A DNA stretch of 64,000 bases from Halalkalibacter oceani (GTDB lineage: Bacteria > Bacillota > Bacilli > Bacillales > Bacillaceae_D). Position numbers and translations under genes: made by a program. The notes under the pieces are model-generated. The model was given only the letters and a program-made list of their open reading frames with translations. It had not been told where the DNA came from and searched no databases. Location: positions 248,001 to 312,000 of the forward strand of contig NZ_JAMBOS010000003.1 in NCBI RefSeq assembly GCF_023715705.1, read 5' to 3'. Every line of letters starts with the position of its first letter. Position 1 is the stretch's first letter. This document shows positions 17,104 through 24,413 of this stretch, piece by piece.

Positions 17104-18606
17104 ATGATGGAAAGTATTCTCTTAGGATGGCAGACGGTCTTTCATCCTGTCTATTTTATGATGGTCGTCCTGGGCGTGTTGATCGGGATTTTGTTCGGTG
17201 TCGTTCCGGGATTGAGCGGGGTTACGGCGATCAGTCTGCTCATTCCGTTTACGTATGCAATGGAGCCTTTGAATGGCTTTCTGATCATGATTGCGATTTA
17301 TGCCGCTTCGATTTATGGCGGTAGTATTGCGGCGATTCTATTCAACATACCAGGGGATGCGCCGGCGGCGATGACGGCGCTCGACGGTTATCCGCTCGCC
17401 CGGCAAGGGCATGCGGGCCGGGCGTTAGGGATGGCGGCAATTTCGTCGCTGGTCGGCGGTTCGATTAGCGTCATCGCGATTACATTTTTGGCGCCGCAGG
17501 CAGCGCAAATCGCGCTTTCGTTCGGACCTCCCGAATACTTTGCCTTAGGGCTTCTCGGCTTGACAGTCGTGGCGAGTATCGACGCCAATCATCAGCTCAA
17601 AGCGTTCGTATCGGTCTTTTTCGGTCTCTTTCTGGCGACGGTTGGTCTTGATGTGATCACGGGAGTGGCGCGCTACACCTTCAATTCGACGATCCTGATG
17701 TCCGGGATTGACTTTGTTCCGGCAATTATCGGCTTATTTGCGCTGTCAGAGGTTTTTATGCGATTGCATAAAAAAGCATTGCGGCAAAAGATGCCGGGTG
17801 GTGGTAAAGAGGTTCCGCGCTTTGCGATGCCGACGAAAGAGGATGTCGCCAATGTTAAGAATACATGGCTTCGCTCAAGTGTGATCGGCACCGTCATCGG
17901 CTTTTTACCGGGAGCCGGAGCGACGATCGCCGCCTTTGTCGGCTATGGTGCCGCCGTTTCCGTTTCGAAAGACAAGGAGTCATACGGAAAAGGAAATATT
18001 GATGGAGTCGCCGGGCCGGAAGCAGCAAATAATGCCGCTGTCGGCGGCGCAATGGTTCCTCTTTTAACGCTTGGGATTCCAGGCGGCGCGGTGACAGCGG
18101 TTATTTTAAGCGCGTTTTTAATTCATGGCCTTCAGCCAGGACCGCTCTTATTTGATCAGAATCCGGAGATTGTCTATACCTTATTCAGCGGAATGTTCAT
18201 CGCCAATATTCTGATGACGCTTGTCGTGCTAATCGCGATTCGTTATTTAGTAAAAGTGCTCGATGTGCCGTATGAATATTTAGGAATGGCGATTATTCTC
18301 CTCGCGCTAGTCGGGTCGTTCGCAATTAATAACCGGATCGGTGACGTGTGGATTATGTTCTTCTTCGGGCTTGTCGGCTACGTGCTGAAGCGCTACCATT
18401 TTTCACTCGCTGCCGTCGTCCTTGGGGTTGTCTTAGGACAAATTATCGAGACGGGGCTTCGCCAGGGACTGATGATCACCCAAGGTAGCATTCTTGGATT
18501 CTTTACCCGACCGGGAAGTGGCATTATTCTCACGCTGACGGTTTTGGCGCTGTTCTTCCCGCTGCTGAAAAGACTGTTCACCAAACGGGAAATGCCACAG
18601 GACTAA
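17104..18606 (+). CDS. tctA: Tripartite tricarboxylate transporter, large membrane subunit TctA
   Basis: 500 residues with about 11-12 membrane segments. It carries the two conserved TctA signatures: GVVPGLSGVTAISLLIPFT with ASIYGGSIAAILFNIPGD near the N-terminus, and FLPGAGATIAAFVGYG with LTLGIPGGAVTAV in the middle. It forms the permease of the tctCBA system. AAGGAGGTGG precedes the ATG. A terminator lies about 100 bases behind the stop. Confidence 0.93.
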   Translation: MMESILLGWQTVFHPVYFMMVVLGVLIGILFGVVPGLSGVTAISLLIPFTYAMEPLNGFLIMIAIYAASIYGGSIAAILFNIPGDAPAAMTALDGYPLARQGHAGRALGMAAISSLVGGSISVIAITFLAPQAAQIALSFGPPEYFALGLLGLTVVASIDANHQLKAFVSVFFGLFLATVGLDVITGVARYTFNSTILMSGIDFVPAIIGLFALSEVFMRLHKKALRQKMPGGGKEVPRFAMPTKEDVANVKNTWLRSSVIGTVIGFLPGAGATIAAFVGYGAAVSVSKDKESYGKGNIDGVAGPEAANNAAVGGAMVPLLTLGIPGGAVTAVILSAFLIHGLQPGPLLFDQNPEIVYTLFSGMFIANILMTLVVLIAIRYLVKVLDVPYEYLGMAIILLALVGSFAINNRIGDVWIMFFFGLVGYVLKRYHFSLAAVVLGVVLGQIIETGLRQGLMITQGSILGFFTRPGSGIILTLTVLALFFPLLKRLFTKREMPQD

Positions 18607-18694
18607 AGCGGTATCGAAGGAGCAGGCAAGCTTCATTTCCGCTTTTTCCGGGTAACCAGAAAGAAGCGCCGGAGGTTCGGGGCAACATGAGTGA

Positions 18695-18738
18695 AGCTCT
18701 CTCAAAGGGTATTGTTATCCTTTGAGAGAGCCTTTTTT
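18695..18738 (+). terminator. Rho-independent terminator after tctCBA
   Basis: The arms GCTCTCTCAAAGG and CCTTTGAGAGAGC are followed by TTTTTT. Confidence 0.9.
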
Positions 18739-18924
18739 CAATGGGAGGAGAGAGCCTGGTCGACTATTTGTCCTGGCTTTGACGCGCAGATTAGGATGGT
18801 TGAATCAAAAATAAATAAAAAAACAGCGCAATGTACGCTCGGAACCCTGAATGAACGCACGAGTATCCCGCATAGTAATCTTATTGTTGTAATAATCAGA
18901 ATTATATACTACACTAAAGATAAG

Positions 18925-18937
18925 TCGATTGTCGACC
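18925..18937 (+). promoter_or_regulatory. Proposed GntR operator, site 3, at the crotonase promoter
   Basis: TCGATTGTCGACC. Upstream is a plausible sigma-A promoter: TTGTAA near 18885, 17 bases, TACACT, with an alternative TATACT slightly earlier. The site is just downstream of the -10, as at the GntR gene's own promoter. A weaker TGGTCGACTA lies at 18757-18766. Confidence 0.6.
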
Positions 18938-18970
18938 GGATCAAGCGAACTCATATCGGGGGGTTAGCGT

Positions 18971-19768
18971 ATGAAAGTTACAATTAGCAGAATCGAGAAG
19001 GATTGTAAAATGATCCTTCAGGAAAGTGCAGAAATGGCGATTATTACGATTCACCGGCCGCGGCAACGGAATGCGATGACGAAAGAAATGTGGGAAGAAC
19101 TCGCGAGAATTGGCCGAAGAGTGGTCAAAAACCCGAAGACGAAGGTTGTTATCATCCGCGGTGGACAAGGGCAATTCACCGCAGGTTCCGATATTAAGCA
19201 ATTTAACCGCTTTACGGTGGAAGAGGCGGAGGAATCGTTTCAGGCGATGGAGCGTGCGATATCAACGATTGAAAAAATCCCGCTGCCGACAATTGCTGTC
19301 GTCAACGGACCGGCGATGGGAGCCGGTCTTGAATTGGCGCTTGCTTGCGACCTGCGGATCGGTACGGTCGAGGCAAGGCTGGGGATGCCGATTGGCCGGC
19401 TCGGCATTACGCTGAACCATGCGTTTACAAACCGGCTCGTTCAGTTAATCGGCAAAAGCCGGACGCTTGATCTCGTCTATACAGGCCGTATTCTTGACGC
19501 CGAGGAAGGATATCAGCTCGGAATGTTGAACTACCTGGTTCCTCAGGATACGGACAGCAGCCACTTCGCGCTGAAAATCGCCCAGCAGATTTTGGCGCAG
19601 TCGCCGGCTTCGCTTAAGGCGGTCAAGCGCTCTGTTGCTTACGCGCAGCCAAGTACCTCGATTCAGTGGGAAACCGGGACGGAGTCAAGTGTCGATCCAG
19701 TTGATTTCCCTGAGGGTGTTCGCGCCTTTGTTGAAAAAAGAAAGCCGAATTTCAAAAGGAGAGGATAG
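18971..19768 (+). CDS. Crotonase-fold protein (enoyl-CoA hydratase/isomerase family)
   Basis: 265 residues. Oxyanion-hole segments are present (GGQGQFTAGSDIKQF and GPAMGAGLELALACD). The first catalytic Glu of enoyl-CoA hydratase is retained (GLELA), but the second, normally in a PE motif, is replaced (MPIGRLGI). The enzyme may therefore not be a simple hydratase; isomerase, hydrolase or another crotonase chemistry is possible. GGGGGG precedes the ATG. The class III CoA-transferase starts two bases after its stop, so the pair should activate and then convert the same acid, plausibly the substrate of tctCBA. Confidence 0.82.
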   Translation: MKVTISRIEKDCKMILQESAEMAIITIHRPRQRNAMTKEMWEELARIGRRVVKNPKTKVVIIRGGQGQFTAGSDIKQFNRFTVEEAEESFQAMERAISTIEKIPLPTIAVVNGPAMGAGLELALACDLRIGTVEARLGMPIGRLGITLNHAFTNRLVQLIGKSRTLDLVYTGRILDAEEGYQLGMLNYLVPQDTDSSHFALKIAQQILAQSPASLKAVKRSVAYAQPSTSIQWETGTESSVDPVDFPEGVRAFVEKRKPNFKRRG

Positions 19769-19770
19769 AT

Positions 19771-20907
19771 ATGTCAGCACTCGAAGGAATAAAGGTGATC
19801 GATTTAACGCGGATTTTGAGCGGCCCCTACTGTACGATGACGCTCGGGGACCTCGGAGCCGAGATTATTAAGGTGGAAAGCCCGGGCGGAGATGACACGC
19901 GCCAATGGGGGCCTCCTTTCGTGGAGGACGAAAGCGCTTATTTTTTAAGCATTAACCGTAACAAGAAAAGCATCGTTCTTAATTTGAAGGAAGAGCGCGA
20001 TAAGGAAATTTTCCTCAAGCTGGTTGAAGAGGCTGATGTTGTTGTTGAGAACTTTCGCCCCGGCACAATCAAGAGGCTCGGTATCGGCTACGATGTGCTG
20101 AAGGAGCGCAATCCTAAAATTATTCTCGCCTCCATTTCAGGCTTCGGCCAGACGGGGACGTATGCGCAAAAGCCGGGCTACGATGTGCTGGCGCAGGGAA
20201 TGGGCGGATTAATGTCCGTGACGGGAGAGCCGGGCCGGCCGCCGACGAAGGCCGGATTCTCACTGGCTGATGTCGGAACGGGAATGTGGGCCGCCTTTGG
20301 CATTTTGGCTGCGCTGCTTGAACGCAACAGATCAGGTGAAGGCCAGTGGATTGATACGTCCTTACTCGACACGATCGTTTCATGGTCGACCTATCACGCC
20401 GGCAATTATTTCGCTTCTGGCAAGGACCCGGTTCCTCTTGGCAGTGAGCACCCGAATATCGTGCCTTATCAAGTGTTTGAAGCAGAGGACGGTCATTTTA
20501 TTCTCGCGGTTGGGAATGATAAAATGTGGCAGACGTTTCTCGGCGCGATGAAAGATGAAACACTTGAACAGGAAAAATATGCGACGAACGCCGATCGCGT
20601 CAGACAGCGCAAAGAGCTTGTCGCCTACTTGAATGATGTCTTTTCCAGAAAGCCGATCAAGCATTGGATCGAGCTGTTTGAATCAGTGAAAATTCCATGC
20701 GGCCCGGTAAATAAGTTCTCGGACATTTTAAATGATCAGCATATGCTCGAACGGGAAATGGTCGTTGAAACAGAGCATCCGAAAGTCGGGAAGCTAAAAA
20801 TGCTCGGCACCCCGGTGAAATTTTCAAGAACGCCGGCAGAGATTAAAAGCGCACCGCCGGCGTTGGGTGAGCATACGGAAGAAATTTTGAAACGGCTCGG
20901 CTATTAA
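19771..20907 (+). CDS. Class III CoA-transferase (CaiB/BaiF, formyl-CoA transferase type)
   Basis: 378 residues. The N-terminus VIDLTRILSGPYCTMTLGDL, then ENFRPGTIKRLGIGYD and GYDVLAQGMGGLMSVTG, are hallmark motifs. The Asp expected to form the acyl-anhydride lies in FSLADVGTG. The length is slightly short of formyl-CoA transferases but normal for CaiB-like proteins. It would move CoA from a donor thioester to the imported carboxylate. AGGAGAG lies within the end of the crotonase gene. The gap to the next gene, about 195 bases, holds a possible hairpin (GGGACA/TGTCCC) but no strong T-run. Confidence 0.88.
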   Translation: MSALEGIKVIDLTRILSGPYCTMTLGDLGAEIIKVESPGGDDTRQWGPPFVEDESAYFLSINRNKKSIVLNLKEERDKEIFLKLVEEADVVVENFRPGTIKRLGIGYDVLKERNPKIILASISGFGQTGTYAQKPGYDVLAQGMGGLMSVTGEPGRPPTKAGFSLADVGTGMWAAFGILAALLERNRSGEGQWIDTSLLDTIVSWSTYHAGNYFASGKDPVPLGSEHPNIVPYQVFEAEDGHFILAVGNDKMWQTFLGAMKDETLEQEKYATNADRVRQRKELVAYLNDVFSRKPIKHWIELFESVKIPCGPVNKFSDILNDQHMLEREMVVETEHPKVGKLKMLGTPVKFSRTPAEIKSAPPALGEHTEEILKRLGY

Positions 20908-21102
20908 CAGCCGGAGACAGAAGATGGGAAGCCATCTGTAAAACGTGTTTTTTCGCTGTGGGACACGGACGCTGACCGCCCCGTTAAGCCCCGGTCTGTC
21001 CCAATATTCACACAAAAAGCCGATGCGGGGCAGGATTTCGACAAGAAACCGCAAATAAGTAAGGATAGAGATCGTTATTTACGCTCGGATAGGAGAATGG
21101 TT

Positions 21103-21927
21103 ATGAACGAAGAAGCAAAAAAACAGCATGTTATTGAACTCGAAGATATCGTCTGGAAGCGGGACGGGAAGCATATTCTAAACTCCGTGTCCTGGACGGT
21201 CGAAAAGGGTCAGCATTGGGCGGTGCTCGGCTTGAACGGCTCGGGCAAAACGTCGCTGCTCAAGATGATCACAGGCTATCAATGGCCGAACGGTGGCGCT
21301 GTGACCGTGTTTGGACAACGTTTTGGACAAGTCAACATTCAGGAGCTGCGCAAATCAATCGGATGGGTCAGTACATCATTGGATGACCGCTTTCAGAACC
21401 GTACGCGTGATACCGCTCTCGAAATTATTCTCAGTGGAAAAAACGCGTCCGTCGGGATTTATGAAGAGGTGACAGAGGCCGATATCGAAAAGGGCCGGAA
21501 GCTGTTAAAGCAGCTTGGGATTGACCATGTCGGCAGCCAATACTTTCCGTCGCTTTCCCAGGGAGAAAGACGAAAGGCGATGATTGGCCGGGCGTTAATG
21601 GCTTCGCCGGAGCTGTTAATTCTTGATGAGCCTTGTAACGGACTGGACATTTATTCAAAAGAAGAGCTGCTGGCGACGATTGAGGAGATGTGCCAGGACC
21701 CGGAAGGCCCGACCTTGCTCTATGTTACTCATCATATCGAAGAAATCGTTCCGTCGATTTCTCACGCTCTTTTGCTCAATAAAGGGGAAATCGTCGGCTC
21801 CGGTGAAAAGCGCGCGGTGCTGACCGAGCCGTTGCTGGAGCAAACGTTCCATGTCCCGGTCGCCCTACAGTGGGAAGACGATCGACCGTGGGTACGGATT
21901 ACCTCAAAACGGACGATTACGAACTGA
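21103..21927 (+). CDS. Stand-alone ABC transporter ATP-binding protein (YlmA/ModF-like)
   Basis: About 274 residues. Walker A is GLNGSGKTSL, the signature is LSQGERRK and Walker B is LLILDEPCNGLD, followed by the His switch in YVTHHIEEI. No permease or binding protein is encoded beside it, so the partner is elsewhere or it has a non-transport role. The ATG at 21103 lies behind AGGAG with proper spacing; the ATG at 21097 is too close. It resembles the B. subtilis YlmA group by overall layout. It is followed by a perfect terminator. Confidence 0.85.
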   Translation: MNEEAKKQHVIELEDIVWKRDGKHILNSVSWTVEKGQHWAVLGLNGSGKTSLLKMITGYQWPNGGAVTVFGQRFGQVNIQELRKSIGWVSTSLDDRFQNRTRDTALEIILSGKNASVGIYEEVTEADIEKGRKLLKQLGIDHVGSQYFPSLSQGERRKAMIGRALMASPELLILDEPCNGLDIYSKEELLATIEEMCQDPEGPTLLYVTHHIEEIVPSISHALLLNKGEIVGSGEKRAVLTEPLLEQTFHVPVALQWEDDRPWVRITSKRTITN

Positions 21928-21963
21928 GGTCAACATGCCCCCGTAACCGCCATAAAACGTTCG

Positions 21964-22011
21964 ACCACCCATCGAAGCAATCTTTTTGATTGCTTCGATG
22001 GGTGGTTTTTC
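21964..22011 (+). terminator. Rho-independent terminator after the ABC ATPase gene
   Basis: The long perfect stem ACCACCCATCGAAGCAATC with its complement encloses a TTTTT loop and is followed by TTTTT. Confidence 0.92.
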
Positions 22012-22053
22012 TATTGGCGGCCTATGGGATTTTTGAGAGAAGAAAGGAAAAAA

Positions 22054-22079
22054 TGTGACCTTTTCAGGGCAAATACGTT
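22054..22079 (+). promoter_or_regulatory. Possible ECF-type promoter for the sigma operon
   Basis: TGTGAC (22054-22059), 16 bases, then CGTT (22076-22079). This resembles ECF promoters of the SigX/SigW class (an AAC-like -35 and CGT at -10) and lies about 40 bases before the sigma gene, so autoregulation is likely. No good sigma-A hexamers are seen here. Confidence 0.5.
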
Positions 22080-22119
22080 AGTTTATTTAGAATGTAAAAG
22101 CAGAGAGGGGAGTTGTGAA

Positions 22120-22650
22120 TTGGATGGCGATTGGCAGCAAAAGAAGATTAATGACTGGTATCATGCTTACAGTAATGAGGTCTATAAATTTATCCGTTAT
22201 ATGATAAATGACCATGAACAGGCCAAAGACCTTATGCAGGACACATTTCTTCGAGCATATGAGCACGTCGATTCGTTTCAGGGAGGAAATGCAAAAAGCT
22301 GGTTGCTGAAAATAGCCAGAAATACAACGATCGATTTTATGAGGAAGAAAAAGCCCGTCCAATACTTGCTGAATCACTTGGCTTCGACCCCGTCCCGGGC
22401 GTTAACTCCAGAGCAATTACTTGCGCTGAATGAAGAAGAGAAAGAATTGTATCGGGCGATAGCGAGCTTAAAGCTGCCCTATCGTGAAGTGATCATATTA
22501 AGAAAAATCAAAGAATTATCGATAAAGGAATCGGCTGAAATTCTGGGCTGGAGTGAAAATAAAGTAAAAACAAATGTCTGGAGAGCAATGCATCAGCTGA
22601 AAACGAGGTTAAGAAAGGAGGGGGATGTAGATGAATCAATTCAACCTTAA
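22120..22650 (+). CDS. ECF-subfamily RNA polymerase sigma factor
   Basis: About 176 residues with region 2 (AYSNEVYKFIRYMIN, QAKDLMQDTFLRAY, SWLLKIARNTTIDFMRKKK) and region 4 (LPYREVIILRKIKELSIKESAEILGWSENKVKTNVWRAM). No signal peptide. I place the start at TTG 22120 behind GAGGGGAG, because the more upstream codons lack a ribosome site and extend beyond the usual ECF N-terminus. It overlaps the next gene, which encodes a membrane protein likely to control it. A probable ECF promoter lies upstream. Confidence 0.88.
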   Translation: MDGDWQQKKINDWYHAYSNEVYKFIRYMINDHEQAKDLMQDTFLRAYEHVDSFQGGNAKSWLLKIARNTTIDFMRKKKPVQYLLNHLASTPSRALTPEQLLALNEEEKELYRAIASLKLPYREVIILRKIKELSIKESAEILGWSENKVKTNVWRAMHQLKTRLRKEGDVDESIQP

Positions 22651-23188
22651 CAACATGATGAAACGTCTCGATCAGAAATTAAACCTCACTACTCAGGAGC
22701 GGGACAACATACAGGCGAGTATAAATCAGAACATCGAACAAAAAAATCGCAAATCGAACAGGAGGTTTAACAGCATCCCGCTTGCGGTGGCGGCAAGTTT
22801 GTTTCTTATTCTGGCTGTGCCGGCCGTGACTCCTTTTCTGGAGCGTAACCAAACGAGCCAACTGTTGCAAGCGGAAGAAGTCGAGACAATGGTCAACAGC
22901 TATTTAGAAGCTTTAGTAACAAAAAATATAGAGGCGCTCGTTCACTATTCCGATGATCTCAGATTTCCCGATAAGGAAGAGCAACTAGCCCAGTATGTAA
23001 CAATTGATAATACAATTACCCATGCCAGTATGAAAGAGCTGACCAAGGTTAATGAGAGAGAATATGCTGTGACGATCAGGTTTATAGATGAGCGGGAACC
23101 CCGTCCGTTTGAGCAAACCTTTTCGGTCCGCTTTCAAAAAGGAAAAGGGTGGAAGATAATTGTAGGAGAGGATCTTCCATCATCCTGA
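22631..23188 (+). CDS. Membrane protein encoded with the ECF sigma factor, probable anti-sigma or co-regulator
   Basis: 185 residues. A cytoplasmic N-terminus of about 48 residues is followed by one membrane helix (IPLAVAASLFLILAVPAVT) and an extracytoplasmic domain of about 110 residues. The outer domain (LEALVTKNIEALVHYSDD, then FSVRFQKGKGWKI) resembles NTF2-like or DUF4878-type stress-sensor domains. AGGAGGGGGA precedes the ATG and the reading frame overlaps the sigma gene by 20 bases, so they are translationally coupled. No zinc-binding anti-sigma motif is present, so the anti-sigma role rests on topology and context. Confidence 0.72.
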   Translation: MNQFNLNNMMKRLDQKLNLTTQERDNIQASINQNIEQKNRKSNRRFNSIPLAVAASLFLILAVPAVTPFLERNQTSQLLQAEEVETMVNSYLEALVTKNIEALVHYSDDLRFPDKEEQLAQYVTIDNTITHASMKELTKVNEREYAVTIRFIDEREPRPFEQTFSVRFQKGKGWKIIVGEDLPSS

Positions 23189-23395
23189 AGCTTAAAGTGT
23201 CCGCATTTCACGCCAGGTTGTGTCGCTCCCTCTTGCGGTACAACCTCTTCCATGCAACCGCCTCGCTCTAGCTGAAAAAACTTTCTCTTCTAAAAAAAAA
23301 CACCGAAAAAATTTTAAAAAGGCAAAATTAGCCGGTTTTCTTTTGCGGGCGTTGCCATAGCCATTATTTCTAGCCTTTTCAAACTTTTTCCATAC

Positions 23396-23424
23396 TTGAC
23401 AGTTGTCTTAAAATTTGAAATAAT
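23396..23424 (+). promoter_or_regulatory. Sigma-A promoter of the symporter operon
   Basis: TTGACA (23396-23401), 17 bases, AATAAT (23419-23424). An imperfect palindrome CAACAC-N5-GTGTTG follows near the start site, and a small hairpin (CCCTC/GAGGG) lies in the leader of about 130 bases. The preceding gap from 23189 contains an ACAACC/GGTTGT inverted repeat and nothing else clear. Confidence 0.75.
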
Positions 23425-23528
23425 GTGTACTGCAACACGTTGTGTGTTGTTTGGTTGAGGTGGTGTAACCCTCTAGTAGAGAGGGTGAGCCGTGTTATAG
23501 AGTAGGTTGAATAACAGTTTCCTTTTTA

Positions 23529-23542
23529 TGATAGCGCTTTCA
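23529..23542 (+). promoter_or_regulatory. Probable CcpA cre in the symporter leader
   Basis: TGATAGCGCTTTCA differs from the cre consensus by one base. It is downstream of the promoter and 18 bases before the first start codon, consistent with roadblock repression of acetate-type uptake during growth on sugars. Confidence 0.65.
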
Positions 23543-23559
23543 AGGAAGGGGAGAAACAT

Positions 23560-23736
23560 TTGCTTTATGTCTTCTTAGGCGTCACGCTGCTCGCTATTAT
23601 TCTAGCTTTTCGTCTGAAAAATCCACTTATTTTATCCGTTCCTTTTGCGGCGATCTTTCTTTATATGATCGTTCAGATCGCGATGGTTCCCGTCGGCTTT
23701 TTTGAAACAGTTCGCTTTATCTTCGGTTTACGATAA
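23560..23736 (+). CDS. 58-residue membrane protein with a TTG start
   Basis: The reading frame begins with TTG, seven bases behind GGAAGGGGAG, and encodes two hydrophobic helices (LYVFLGVTLLAIILAF and PFAAIFLYMIVQIAMV) ending in FIFGLR. It is the first gene behind the promoter and cre of the symporter operon, 19 bases before the zinc-ribbon gene. The ribosome site, operon position and sustained hydrophobicity make it likely real. The function is unknown; it might assist the symporter. Confidence 0.65.
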   Translation: MLYVFLGVTLLAIILAFRLKNPLILSVPFAAIFLYMIVQIAMVPVGFFETVRFIFGLR

Positions 23737-23755
23737 AAGAAAAGGAGTGTTAGGG

Positions 23756-24007
23756 ATGCTAATGACGGACTATTCAGTTTGCCCGAAATGTCATCAGCAA
23801 TCATGGAGAATGATGCCGTTCGCGCGTTATGTGATCTTTCTCAGCGCACTGCCCGTACTCGTTACGCTCATTGTCACTTTTATCGTTCATCCATTGTTTG
23901 TTCTTTTTGTACCTGTTGTCCTGCTGCTCAATATGCGGGCCGCCAAAAAACGTATTCGTCTCGGGCGCTGTCAGGCATGCCTTTATACGGGGCCTTGCGC
24001 GTCATAA
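23756..24007 (+). CDS. Small membrane protein with a zinc-ribbon-like Cys pattern
   Basis: About 83 residues. CPKC near the N-terminus and CQAC near the C-terminus flank a hydrophobic double-helix segment (YVIFLSALPVLVTLIVTFIV and PLFVLFVPVVLLLN). This suggests a zinc knuckle on the cytoplasmic face of a hairpin membrane protein. AAAGGAG precedes the ATG at 23756. I do not recognise the family. It is located between the 58-residue protein and the symporter small subunit. Confidence 0.62.
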   Translation: MLMTDYSVCPKCHQQSWRMMPFARYVIFLSALPVLVTLIVTFIVHPLFVLFVPVVLLLNMRAAKKRIRLGRCQACLYTGPCAS

Positions 24008-24089
24008 TCCGCTTCATTTTGAAAGGGGGGATGCTTGCCGGAACTCGCTGGACATTCACGGAATGAAAATGAATAAAGGAGGAAGCTGG

Positions 24090-24392
24090 ATGAGAAAAAT
24101 TGATAAACGTGTTGCTGAAGCCTACTTTCGGGCGCGGACCTGGCTTGTTATAATCTGCCTGATTATTGGGGGGATTGTCTCCTTCGGCGTGGTCGCCTTT
24201 GCCGAAGCATTATCGCGCTTTACGATCTTAGGGATGCCGGCACATTATTACATGGGAGCACAGGGCGCCGTTGTGATGTTCGTCATTCTGCTTTTTGTAA
24301 ACGCTGTCATCAGTGACAGAATCGACCGGAAATTCGGGATTGACGAAGAGCAGAACACACGGGTCAGCTCAGGGAAAGTGTTAGACCATTAA
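24090..24392 (+). CDS. Sodium/substrate symporter small subunit (DUF4212-like)
   Basis: About 100 residues with two membrane helices (WLVIICLIIGGIVSFGVVAF and GAQGAVVMFVILLFVNAVI) and a final DRIDRKFGI, the pattern of the small subunits found next to VC_2705-type Na+:solute symporters. AAAGGAGG before the ATG at 24090 decides the start. The symporter gene begins 21 bases after its stop. Confidence 0.82.
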   Translation: MRKIDKRVAEAYFRARTWLVIICLIIGGIVSFGVVAFAEALSRFTILGMPAHYYMGAQGAVVMFVILLFVNAVISDRIDRKFGIDEEQNTRVSSGKVLDH

Positions 24393-24413
24393 AAAAAACA
24401 ATGAGGGGGTTCA

